A stretch of 64,000 nt of DNA, taken from the NCBI RefSeq assembly GCF_963855985.1, contig NC_087114.1, positions 645,001 through 709,000 of the forward strand. The letters are read 5' to 3'. How positions within the stretch are numbered: the first letter of the stretch is position 1; every line of letters starts with the position of its first letter. Below the pieces are notes generated by a model that was not told the origin of the DNA, made no database searches, and was given only the letters and a program-made list of their open reading frames with translations. The translations under genes were made by a program, and so were the position numbers. The DNA is from Ostrinia nubilalis (taxonomy: Eukaryota > Arthropoda > Insecta > Lepidoptera > Crambidae). This document shows positions 37,301 through 49,300 of this stretch, piece by piece.

Positions 37301-40300
37301 AGTGACGCGATTGTGATGTGACAGTGACGCAATAGTGACGTGACAGCGACAGGGTTATTTGAATGACACATCGGCGACGCCACACCAAGGAGGTTGTGTT
37401 AGCACGTATAGGAGGGGTCAAAGAAGCGTGATAGTGACGTGACAGCGAGGCGGCAGCAAAGGGGCGACGTGACATGATTGTAATGGTGACGTGACAATCA
37501 CGCAGTGAGCCTAGCGTCGCTAGTGACACAATCGGACGCACAGGCGGCGCTTCTACAACACACTCGCACTGTATTAGAAGCTGCCATGGCGTTATTGCGA
37601 GCCGCCGCCGCTGCACGCGGGAACCAGAGGGTAAGTGACGAGATAGTGACGCGATTGTGATGTGACAGTGACGCAATAGTGGCGTGACAGCGACAGGGTT
37701 ATTTGGATGACACAACGGCGACGCCACACCAAGGAGGATGCGTTAGCACGTATAGGGTGGGGTCAAAGAGGCGTGATAGTGAAGTGACATCGAGGCGGCA
37801 ACAAAAGGGGTGACGTGACATTATTGTAATGGTGACGTGACGCAGTGAGCCTAGCGTCACTAGTGACGCAATCGGATGCGCAGGCGGCGCTTCTACAACA
37901 CACTCGCACTGTATTAGAAGCTGCCATGGCGCTGCTGCGAGCCGCCGCCGCTGCACGCGGGAACCAGAGGGTAAGTGACGAGATAGTGACGCGATTGTGA
38001 AGTGACAGTGACGCAATAGTGGCGTGACAGCGACAGGGTTATTTGGATGACACAACGGCGACGCCACACCAAGGAGGATGCGTTAGCACGTATAGCAGAA
38101 GTCAAAGGGGTTATCACGCGATAGTGACGTGAGAGTGACGCAGCAGAGTTGTAACGGTGACGTGATGACGTTGCCTCACCAAGGAGGATGCTTTAACACG
38201 CATAGGAGAAGACAAAGGGGCTATCACGCGATAGTGACGTGACTGCGATGTTGTGGTATCAAAGAATCAACGGTTTTCATTGAAATCTTGCGATACTTTT
38301 GGACAAGCTTAGCGACACCCATGTAATTTTCACTTAATCCCGGTTTTTAGACCACTCTTTAGCGAGCGAGAATTGGATGTGCCCGTGAATGGCTATCAAA
38401 ATACTAATTCAAAATCAATACGTCATTATTTACGCGTACAACCACCGTGTTGTGACGCAATGTAATTCCGACCAGCTTGTCCGAAGTACCTACCATAGCT
38501 GTGTTTGTTATAACATTATTCCTTCTCCCACAGGCCGTGTCAGCCCACAGCGAGGTCAACGCCCAATCGCAGCTGACTCGCTCGTCGCTGAGCGAACTGA
38601 GCGCGTTCGTCCGCTCACTGAGTACCGAACGCGGCGCCGTCGGCCCACTTCTGGAGTCGCTGGCACGCTGTCAGCAGCGACTGGCTGAGAACAGGTGAGA
38701 CTTGACTAAAATCCGGCTCGAAGGACCAATTTTCTAAGTTGAAGAGCAAGTAAGGAGCGTTCGCCCGCTGCCAGCAGCGCCTGGCTGAGAACAGGTAAGA
38801 CTGAAGTCATATCCGGCTCGAAGGACCAATTTTCCAAGTTGAAGAATCAGTACGGAGCGTTCGCCCGCTGCCAGCAGCGCCAGGCTGAGAATAGGTAAGA
38901 CTGAAGTCATATCCGGCTCAAAGGACCAATTTTTCAAGTTGAAGAATCAGTAAGGAGCGTTCACCCGCTGCCAGCAGTGCATGACTGAGAACAGGTTGGA
39001 TTAAACATATCCGGCTCGAAGGACCAATTTTCTAAGTTGAAGAGCAAGTAAGGAACGTTCACCCGATGCTAGCAGCGTCTTACTAAGAACGCATAGGACA
39101 AACTATAACACATTCGTTGACAGACCGTAGTAGCATCATTTGTACGCCACGACCAGAACAACACTTTATTTTCCCCTAACAAGCGCTTTGCTCTTCAATT
39201 GTTAATTCATATCCGGCTTGAAGGATCAGTTAGTCTAGTTTAAGATAAATTAAATAACACTTCATTCTGGCCAGGAAAACTTACTTTCTACAAATGTTCC
39301 TTCGTGAACTGATTCATATCCTGCCCGAAAGACCAATATCATATTTGGCTCGAAAGATCAATATCATATTCGACTCGAAAGATCAATATTATGTGGGGTA
39401 TAAATAAAACCAACTAGGAAAATATTTATTCCAGTCCTGAAAAGTAATTAAATTTTTATTAAAGCTAAGGTCTTTGATCCCTATATCGCAAGTACTAATC
39501 CAGCTTGAAAGACATTGAGTTTGCCTAGTTCGTATTACTTTCTAATAATAATTCAAACTGAATGAAACACATTTTCGCTACCCGCCCTTAACCGACCCAG
39601 CTGGCCTGCATTCAGAGCTATTTGCGGCGCGTAAGGTCAGTGTTTATTACGTTCGCGTGGCTTGAAAGATCGGCGAGGAATGTATTGAAAAGGTAGGGGA
39701 CGGTACCCTGTCAATAAGGTCTATGTCCTACCCTACGGTACCCTCATCATCATCATCATCATTTCAGCCATAGGACGTCCACTGCTGAACATAGGCCTCC
39801 CCTAATGCTTTCCACGTTGATCGATTGGTAGCGGCCTGCGTCCAGCGCTTCCCTGCTACCTTTACGATGTCGTCGGTCCACCTTGTAGGTGAACCTCCTA
39901 CGTTACCCTATTGATAAAGTTTATGTGAGCTGTCAAAACGCAATCGACTGTAGTGTCGTCGCTATTTTATGAAAATGTGGTCCAATGTTGGTCATCAACA
40001 GTCCAAACAGGTAAAATATTCCAATATCCAAGATTTAAGTAATTTTAGAAGTGTAAAAATCTAAACTAAAATTTTCTAGATTCTTGTTCATTGTGTATTT
40101 TCTTGTGTAAATTTATGCCAAATATGCATTATTAGGATGGCTTTGGTTTCTACAATATTATTTAGTGGGATTTATTGGACCCAAAAAGAATTTAATTTAA
40201 TGAACTCGTATCTTTGTTGTAGACCCTGAGTTGTTTGTATAGCTATTTATATTTCTTCAGTAAAACTCATAAAACTCATTTATTTATGCAAATAGGCTTT

Positions 40301-43300
40301 AAAAAAGCATTTACACGTCCCAGTATTAACCCTACCACTGTTGGGACAATAAATGGGCCAGTGCTGAGAAGAAGCAGCGCAAGAAACTCACTCACTATTG
40401 TCAGCCTCTTTTTCAAAGGTCTTTTTCAGACTTTAAAATATATAATAATTATATTACTAAGTCAGTACTTATAATTACACTTGAAAAAGAGTGAAAGCGG
40501 TGCACTTGGCGCTCGGCCAGCAAGACTTGTCGATCCGCACGCGATTCATCAATCGATTTATAAATAAACCGCCGTAAATATAGCCGTGAACTGATGACTA
40601 AAATTCGCCAATTGACCGTGGTCACTCATTAAAAACAAATCTAACGAACGAACTTTTAGAAAGATGATGGATATAAAATATATCGTCTCCAAAAAGATAC
40701 TGCACTACCTAAGCGCCCTTTCGCACGGCAGTTTAGTTTTGATACCGCAAAATGCCGGAGCATTACTGAATCCCACAAAATTGAGTGTTCACATGACAGT
40801 GTCCCAGTTTTTTGCGGTACAAATACAAAAAAAAAATATGTAGGAAGGCTGCTAGATACAGAACTCAGAGGCGAACTGTAATATAGTGACAATCACAATA
40901 AATCGATACCGGATTGCAGTGATACAAGGACTCCATTGAAATAAAAAAGCGGAAAAAAAACTATGACCCAGTTTTCTGTGGTTGAGGATTCCGGGTGAAA
41001 GGTGAGATGCCGGCCAAGAGCTTCTACATTATGTCCAAAAAATCTACCATAGAAGGAGTATTCCCACCGCTGCGACTCCTGTGTAGCCAGGATCTACAGC
41101 TTGAGCGCCGATAAAACCTAACCAGTGAATGTTAAGTCAGTCCAAGCAAATCATAGGAAAATCAAAAGAAAATAAGAGGAGTTCCACTAAATACTAAATC
41201 TTGCGCCAGAAACCGGTAGGTTTTCTAGCACAAACCACTAAACCCTGGCCTTCAAGTCTAGATCTAATGTATAAATAGCATTTCATTTTTATTGCCTCTC
41301 ATTCTTGACACATGACGTAGACTAATGAGAGAGTTTTGAAATCAAAAGCTGTACTTGAACGCGCTAATCTCAGGAACTACTGATCCGATATAAAAAAAAA
41401 TTTGGATAGCCCATTTATCGACGAAGGCTTAAGACTATACTATAGATCGTTTCATCCACGAAGACGCGCCCCACCATTCTTCCGCTAATGTTTGAGTGTT
41501 ATCGGTACACGCTAAATATCCATATAGTGTGCGTGTGCAGCACACTACAATAATGCCCCTCGGATTGCGCGGATCAAATTCCCAGCACCCCGCGCTTTCC
41601 TAGACCGAAAATTGGTGGGGCGCGTCTTTGTGGATGAAACGATCTATATACCATCACCATACAGCCAATAGGGGCGGAGCGGTAAAAAAAAATGTTGCAA
41701 AAACGGGAAATATTATTCCAACTATTCTCACGCGTACGAAGTTGCGGGCACAGCTAGTGTATAACTCGAGTGAAACCAGGTTGTTCGCTAGTTTATTACG
41801 TAGCGGAATGTAGACTGCATATTATTAAATATTATGTCATCACTAAGCGTTATGACTGTCGCCAGATAATAATAGCTAGACAATGTTACACTGAAATTAT
41901 TGCGATGCGCTCAGTTTGAACAAGGTTTTCTAACTTTCTTCTTTTAATCTTGGAGGTCCTGGGTTCTGTTCCCAAGTGGGCCAAATAAATTATTTTATTT
42001 AGAATTTGGTAAGAACATTGCGAGCTTGAATCAACTTGCTCTGCCGTTTTACTCGTAATATGTTTTCATCGGTTGTTAAAGCTAAAAAATAGAAGCAATC
42101 AAATTCACCAATTTAGTAGTTGGTTGGTGAATATTTGATTAGAGCCCTAAAAACCGACCTATAGATCTAGCACTTAACTCAGCCAGTTTCTGAGGTACAG
42201 GAGCGGTGACATTGACATACATATTGTGACGTAACAGAGCAAATCCGAAACATATCTGAAGTCTCGCTGACGTTTGACGTCTCAAAACACCCTCCCGTGC
42301 CGATCTCATACCACATGAGTAAAGATTCCGTTCCTTTACTCATGTGCCCATACTTCAGTCACTATAGTTTTCAATTAACATGACGAATTGCCTACATTTT
42401 GACAGCTGTGAAAAGTATTTCAATTGACTAGATCACTAGAGCGTCCACTATTTTGTTGTGACATATTACAGAGTTACCCCCCTTACTAATAAAGCTTACA
42501 CGCTCGTTGATCAGTGTTTTAAAGTGACGTTTAGTATGGAAATGTCATTTTAAAATTACGATCAACAACCGTGTAACTTTTTATTAGTAAGGGGGTTAGT
42601 ATTTATATTTACATCTAGTGCTAAAATGACGCCGTCTTGCCAGTCTCGCCGCGCGCAAACAGAAGTGAGCACATTTGTTTACTACGCTGCGCGTGAGTGC
42701 TTGTGGTTCAATAGTTTGTAGTGGTTGTAAAAGTGGCGAACTCAGTGCAAAGTAGACTGTGGATGGCTGGAGTGTCAGTCATGGAGAGGATCAGGCTTAT
42801 GGGGAAAATGTACGTGGTTTTTGATTAAGTTACACCCCATATGGGTCTTTATAAAGAGCAGTGCAACTAACTTAAATACTGTTTACAATTTTCAACCGAA
42901 AATTTTCGGTGCCGGATGTCATAATTCCTGCTTATAAATATTATTATTGTCCGTGAATGTGAAATTTGGTGAGGACTGATGAATGTTTGTTACTTTTTGC
43001 TGTAAAAAGTAGTGAAGAGGTTTCGTGAAACTTTTCATTATTTATTTATTTATTAGGTACTAACGGCCGCCCGCGACTTCGTACGCGTGGATCCCGTTTT
43101 ACCCCCTTCATCTATCTTTCGCGATTTAGATTTTTTCATACAAATGCTTTTTCCCGCTAACTCCCGTTCCCGTGGGAATTTTGCAATATCCTGTTGTAAC
43201 TAAGCTTTAGGTTTACTAAGGTACCTGCATGCCAAATTTCAAGCGTCTAACTTAAGCGGTTTAGATTTTTTTATTTATTTATTAGGTATGTATATTACTT

Positions 43301-46300
43301 CAGTTGACAATCGAGTTTTGTTAGTAGACACGGTTTAGATAGCTTGATTGCCAACCTAATTGTATACACACAGCATGATAAATAGCGACACAGAGTATGA
43401 CAATACTAAATTATAAAACAACTAGCGGCCGCCCGCGACTTCGTACGCGTGGATCCCGTTTTACCCTCTTAGGGGTGGAGTTTCGTAAAATCCTTTCTTA
43501 GCGGATGCCTATGTCATAACATCCACCTGCATGCCTTTCAGCCTGATCCGTCCAGTGGTTTGGGCTGTGCGTTGATAGATCACTATATCAATCAGTCAGT
43601 CAGTCAGTCAATTTAGATAAAGTAATTTAAAGTTTCATCCGTTCTAATGGTTATTATGGTTTATACATTAGAATAATGTTTATTTACTACGATATTGTGA
43701 TGCGGTTTATTACGATATGCTGGCAAAAGCTGGTTAGTGACATTGTGAGATGTTGCAGGGGTATTAATAACGCGCAAAATTATCTTTCACCTATTTACAT
43801 TTTTATAAAATTAGTTTTTTTTTTAAACCTCCTTCCTTCCTGGCCTGGATATTTGTACCATTGGCCGGACACTTGTACGTTGTCAATATTCTATACCCAA
43901 AAGGTTACCATACTTTTTAATCGCGTCAGCAGTATTATATGTATAGTCTTACATTATGTCTGTTTGTCCCCAGGATGTCTCTGATCGCGTCGTACGACGA
44001 GAACGACTCGTTTGTTGACTACCAGGCGCGTATGATCGCGGCTGCTAAGGAGATCGCGCGACTCGCCACAGACATGGTAAGCCACATAACGCATAACTGA
44101 GTTGTTTCCTGCGGCAATGAAGAGGCGTGGAACTCCATTTTTATAACGTCAAAAGCCGCAGGATCTGACAGTACTGTGACGTCACATTTCACTACTCCCG
44201 CATCGCTCCACTATCGTAATTATTTTAACGTCTGCTTCACTACTTGTTGATAAAGTCCCTGGGAATTTAGCTGTCATTCAGATAATATTTCTGTCAGATA
44301 ATGTTAGAGTAGTGCATTGAGTTATAATGTACTACGTACTAGAGAAGACATGTCAACTAGACTGTTTCTGGCACGCAAACAGGTCCATGGACCGAAATTC
44401 AATTAGTATGTGCTCAGCGGTTGCTGTGACAACACGCTTGAGTGCAGTTTTGTTTTTTGAAATATGCCATCCTATAGACGAAAATACTGTTCAAATAACT
44501 CCAGATACATATTAAGTAAAAATCAAGGAATGACTTTTTACCATTAAGTTGTACATTTATGCACTTTAAAACACTAATTTAATTTTAATTTGTTAATTAC
44601 AAGGCGTCACCGCGGCGGCAGCCATTTTACGAAAATTTCAAAGAATAAAAATCGCAGACTTGACACTGACGCATAAATTAGTATACGAAAGGAAGGTTAA
44701 ATACAGCAATAAAAAGATTTTTTTAAAGATTATAAGCACTTTGTATTGCACAAATTACTAATAGTCCCGTCCAGCCCCTTGTGTTAAGCTAAATAAGCTT
44801 GGGTTACGGGTGGGCTCACACAACAGTCGTGCGGCATCATGGATCAAACTTGTTTGAATCTCACTGCTGTTGTTCGTATGCGACTGGTTAGTTAGTAAAT
44901 CACCCTAATTATTGACACCTAGCTCACGAGATAGGCTAAAATTATAATAATTGTACAGTGTGTCTGGTCACCAGTGTCCGACCCGTTAGGGCGCAATAAT
45001 ATGATCAATTTAATCGACAAATCCAGTATTAAAAAATTACAGCTATTTTAATTTGTTTAGTTTCTGAGTCCGGATGGATTCATTTATTTACCAAATCTAC
45101 CGATGTACAGGACCTATGAGTACAAAAGTGATTCGTTCGACAGCTGAAAAAGTAAGCAATACGTTGTCATCAAAAGCTTCCATTTGAATTTCTTAGAAAC
45201 ACTTGAACGTAAAAAAATGATGCTTCTTTTTAGATTTTTCAATGTTACAAAAAACTAGAAAGTTTTACATTTTTAGATGCACTAAGTCATTACCTGAAAA
45301 CTGATATAACTTGGCTTTAAATCAACTAGTCTAGGTGCTAGCTTCACAGGAGATGCAGCGGTGAAAAGGAGAGGTGGGAATAGTCCCGTAACTTCTACCT
45401 CACAGCTATTATACGTGTACTCAACCACTGAGATAGTCAACAATAGAGACAATAAAATAACTGAAAGTTTCTGACTTTCAGTTATTTTATTGGTTCTGGA
45501 ATGAAGGCGTGGGTCATCCCTAGCTTTGTTCCTACAGTGACGAGTGGGAATTTTTCTAAAATCTCAAGATGGACTGACTGAAGATAGCAGGAAGACGCTG
45601 GGTGCAGGCCACTATCAACTGGGCGATGTGGAAATCATTAGAGGATGCCTTTGTTCAGCAGTGGACGTCGAGTAGCTAAAATGATGATGACGATGTTTCC
45701 TTACAGTATCCAATTCCATAGGCAGAAACTAAACGTAAACGAAGTGTCGCCTCTGTAATGGTATCATTATCTATAACTCATAATATTTCGTGCGCTGTTG
45801 GATGACAGTTTTAAACTAGAGATGGGTAATTTTTTTATCGAATTAGAAAATACCAGTTAACGATTCTCAAGGCGATTATCGATTACATTAGATTTTAATC
45901 GGGAAGAAAAATAATTAATGGCTTAAGCATCAGTATGAAGCCCATACGCACTTGTAGCACAAGTAACACGATTAGCCACAGTCCCCTCAGTTGTGAATTC
46001 GGAATCGCCAGTTGTAATTTTAAAATCGCATCACAGAGTGAAGTAACTAACACCAAAAAACGGCAGAGCGAAGTGATTTCGAATGTTTCAACTGCTACGT
46101 TTTGTCACTTGTTTAGGAGGGCTAATTTTAGTCTAAGGGAGGGGAGCTTAGATTACATTACAGGAAACGCACAATATAATAAAAGAAAATAATGTAAGTA
46201 GCTGAACCTTTTTGCTATTGAGCAACATGAAAATTTAACACAATTTAGCCGATTTGTTTATTTTCACAATCGATTTACAATGTCTATGATGAGGCGACCG

Positions 46301-49300
46301 CAGGAACGTCACTATTCGTGCAATCCTATCAATGAAGTACGACATTTTCTGGTGCTGATTTTATCGCCATAAATTATGAAACTTGATAGTCATGGATTTG
46401 ACTGACAGCTGTCCGTCAAATTCCCGCCCCGCACCCCGCACTGTACATATTTTGTTCGCGATGTCTGTTCTATACGTAGTAATATTACTTCAATGGAGTA
46501 GTGGCGATTTTATATCTCTCTAACTAAAGAAATCACGAAAATTTTCCGATTTGGAAAAAGCAACGTCTTTTATGGCATTTTCAACTACTATAGGTGCAAT
46601 AATATTGTAAAATTTTGACAAGACAGCGTATGAAAGAGTAGCTATATAAGTGTATTAATTTTCTCAGACGGCGAAGTCAGCCACCGACGCTAGTCGACTG
46701 GTGCAACTAGGCAGCGAGATGGTGCACAAGTACGAATCATTGGCGCAGGACAGCTTGGGAGCCGCCGCTACTACGCCCAACGCAGACGTCGCTAACAGGT
46801 GAGCTGATAGTGACCTTATATTTAGCTGAATAAGGTTCAGAGTGGAAGCAATTCGTCACGAAAAGTGTCTACGTTGAGTGGATAAAACAACTTATGACTT
46901 GTACAGTCGCGGAATGAAAAGGTTCGTCACCTTAGTGTCGGTTTTCGCTTGCACTAGGTACTGTAAGAGTCAAACCTGCCAACATAACAGTGCAAGAAAC
47001 AGTGCTGCTAACATTTAAATAAATATGACGTTTGCTAACGAATAAGGTTTTGCTTGTTTATTTTTCTATCCCATCAATGCAATGCAATGATGACATTGAC
47101 CAATTGACAATAGTTTTTTTTATTTAATAGAAATAATAATGGCAGCTTGAACCAACAAGAAGGTTTTAGTTCATCAATCATAATAATCTTCTTGACAAGA
47201 TAAATAGTCAAACAACTTTGATTTGAATAATTTTGAACTTTACTGACGAACAGTTAAAGATTATTTTCTCTAACTCGAGATTATTCTGTAACATAGTTTC
47301 AAAAGGTAATATGTGCTCGCGATTCGTTGAAGGAATCAATTTGAAAACTGACGAACCTTTTCATTCCGTGACTGTACATAAGGGTGGTTTTTATGTCGTG
47401 CGGATTTCATCACGGACGCGGGGATAGAAACACCCTAAGACAGAATACTAAGTTTGCGCACCTTGATTCAAAATACACACGAGTCACCAACAGATGAGGC
47501 ATCTACGTCGCCGTTAAACAGAATACACGAGTGTATTAATTGTTCTACTATCCACAATGAGTCGTAATTTATGACTTTCCCTAATTTACTAAAGCCCGGT
47601 CCGTGAGCACGTAGAAATTTGTCCAATGACCCCTAGCTCAAGGAGGGATGGGTTCCTTATCGCTTGCGCGTAATTATATTGCTGTCGCGACTGTGCAACT
47701 GGCACCCGCAGTGAGTGTGCGAGCGCGATAGCAACATAATTACATCCGAGCGATAAGGATGGGTAGCTTGGGGTCATTGGACAAAATTCTACGTACTCAT
47801 GGACCAGACTATAGCGACAAAGGATGGTGATGATGACTTACACTCCCCACACTGTCCTGACGATTTTTCCCTCAGTTGAATTGTGGAAATCCATAGGAGA
47901 ATTGGAGGGTCCTATTCTACTCTGCCGAAACCACACGGCTATAGAAGCTGTCTTTACGCCCAATAAAAGCTAACAGAAGCTTGTTGAACAATAATGTGAA
48001 TTATTTGGTCGTTCGTTCGTTCGTTTCAGCCAAATGACGTTCACTGCTGGACAAAGGCCTCCCCCAAGGTTTTCCACAATGAAGGGTCCTGCGCTGCCCG
48101 CATCCAGGCTCTTCCCGCGACCTTTACCAGATCGTCGGTCCACCTAGTAGGAGGCCTGCTCACGCTACGTCTTCCAGCCCGTGGTCGCCACTCGAGAACT
48201 TTCCTGCCCCAACGGCTATCGTCTCTATGTGTGTCAACGGGCTATATGCCCCGCCCACTGGCACTTGATTTTAGCAATTCTGCGAGCAATGTCGGTTATT
48301 TTGGTTCTCCTACGGATCTCCTCATTTCTGATTCGATCACGCATTATTTGGTCAAATCCACATAATTTATTTGCATTGCATTCCATGTGTGGTTACATAC
48401 TAATTCATCTGTTCTTCTTACAGCATCCGCTCCGCAGTGGTGGAGCTAGGAGAGAGTGTATCGGAGTTAGTTCGTGCGGGAGGCCACTGCCGACTCGCTG
48501 CGTTGCCGCAGAATCAACGAGCCGTTGCGCAGCACGCACAGCGGGTCAGCGAGAAGGTAGGACAGAAATAAAGACATTACAGTAGAGAGATAAGACGTAT
48601 TCAGAAAGTTGGGCGTATCCAACAGCGCCTCCTAGGTAAGAAACAGACATGGGCGTATCCGGCAGTATCTTCTAGCGTACGGGCGTGTCTAGGTGGAAGG
48701 ACAGTCCTTATAGTCTAGGTGGAAGGACAGTCCTTATAGTCTAGGTGGAAGGACAGTCCTTATAGTCTAGGTGGAAGGACAGTCCTTATAGTCTAGGTGG
48801 AAGGACAGTCCTTATAGTCTAGGTGGAAGGACAGTCCTTATAGTCTAGGTGGAAGGACAGTCCTTATAGTCTAGGTGGAAGGACAGTCCTTATAGTCTAG
48901 GTGGAAGGACAGTCCTTATAGTCTAGGTGGAAGGACAGTCCTTATAGTCTAGGTGGAAGGACAGTCCTTATAGCATCCCATAGTGTAAAAACAGAGACAT
49001 GGGATTATCCAGGGGGGGGGGGGGAAGCAGATCCTCCTCCTATGCCACTTATACATACGCAAAGTCTTTGAGCCGGCTGAAGTTCGCCTCAGACGAAACA
49101 AGATCGGGGTAAGATGCAGGGCCGCGTGTTTCCAGAAAGATCCTCTGCAGCAGCTCCTGACTAAGGTCTTCGTAAAGGGGGCAGTACCAAAGATTGTAGT
49201 GGAGATCTTCCTCGCTCTCACCATACACGCAGCTCCCGTCGTCTCTAGTATCCAAGAGAGCAGGGCAGTTCCTATACTATCCGCTCCGCAAAGCGTGTCA

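Noticed and set aside
36740..38117. Long minus-strand frames with Ser-Arg-His-rich repeats
   Set aside because: Shadows of the exon 18 echoes and the GTGACG linkers. There is no start context, and composition follows the repeat.
48688..48973. CRISPR-like direct repeat array
   Set aside because: Units are contiguous with no spacers, in animal DNA: a minisatellite.
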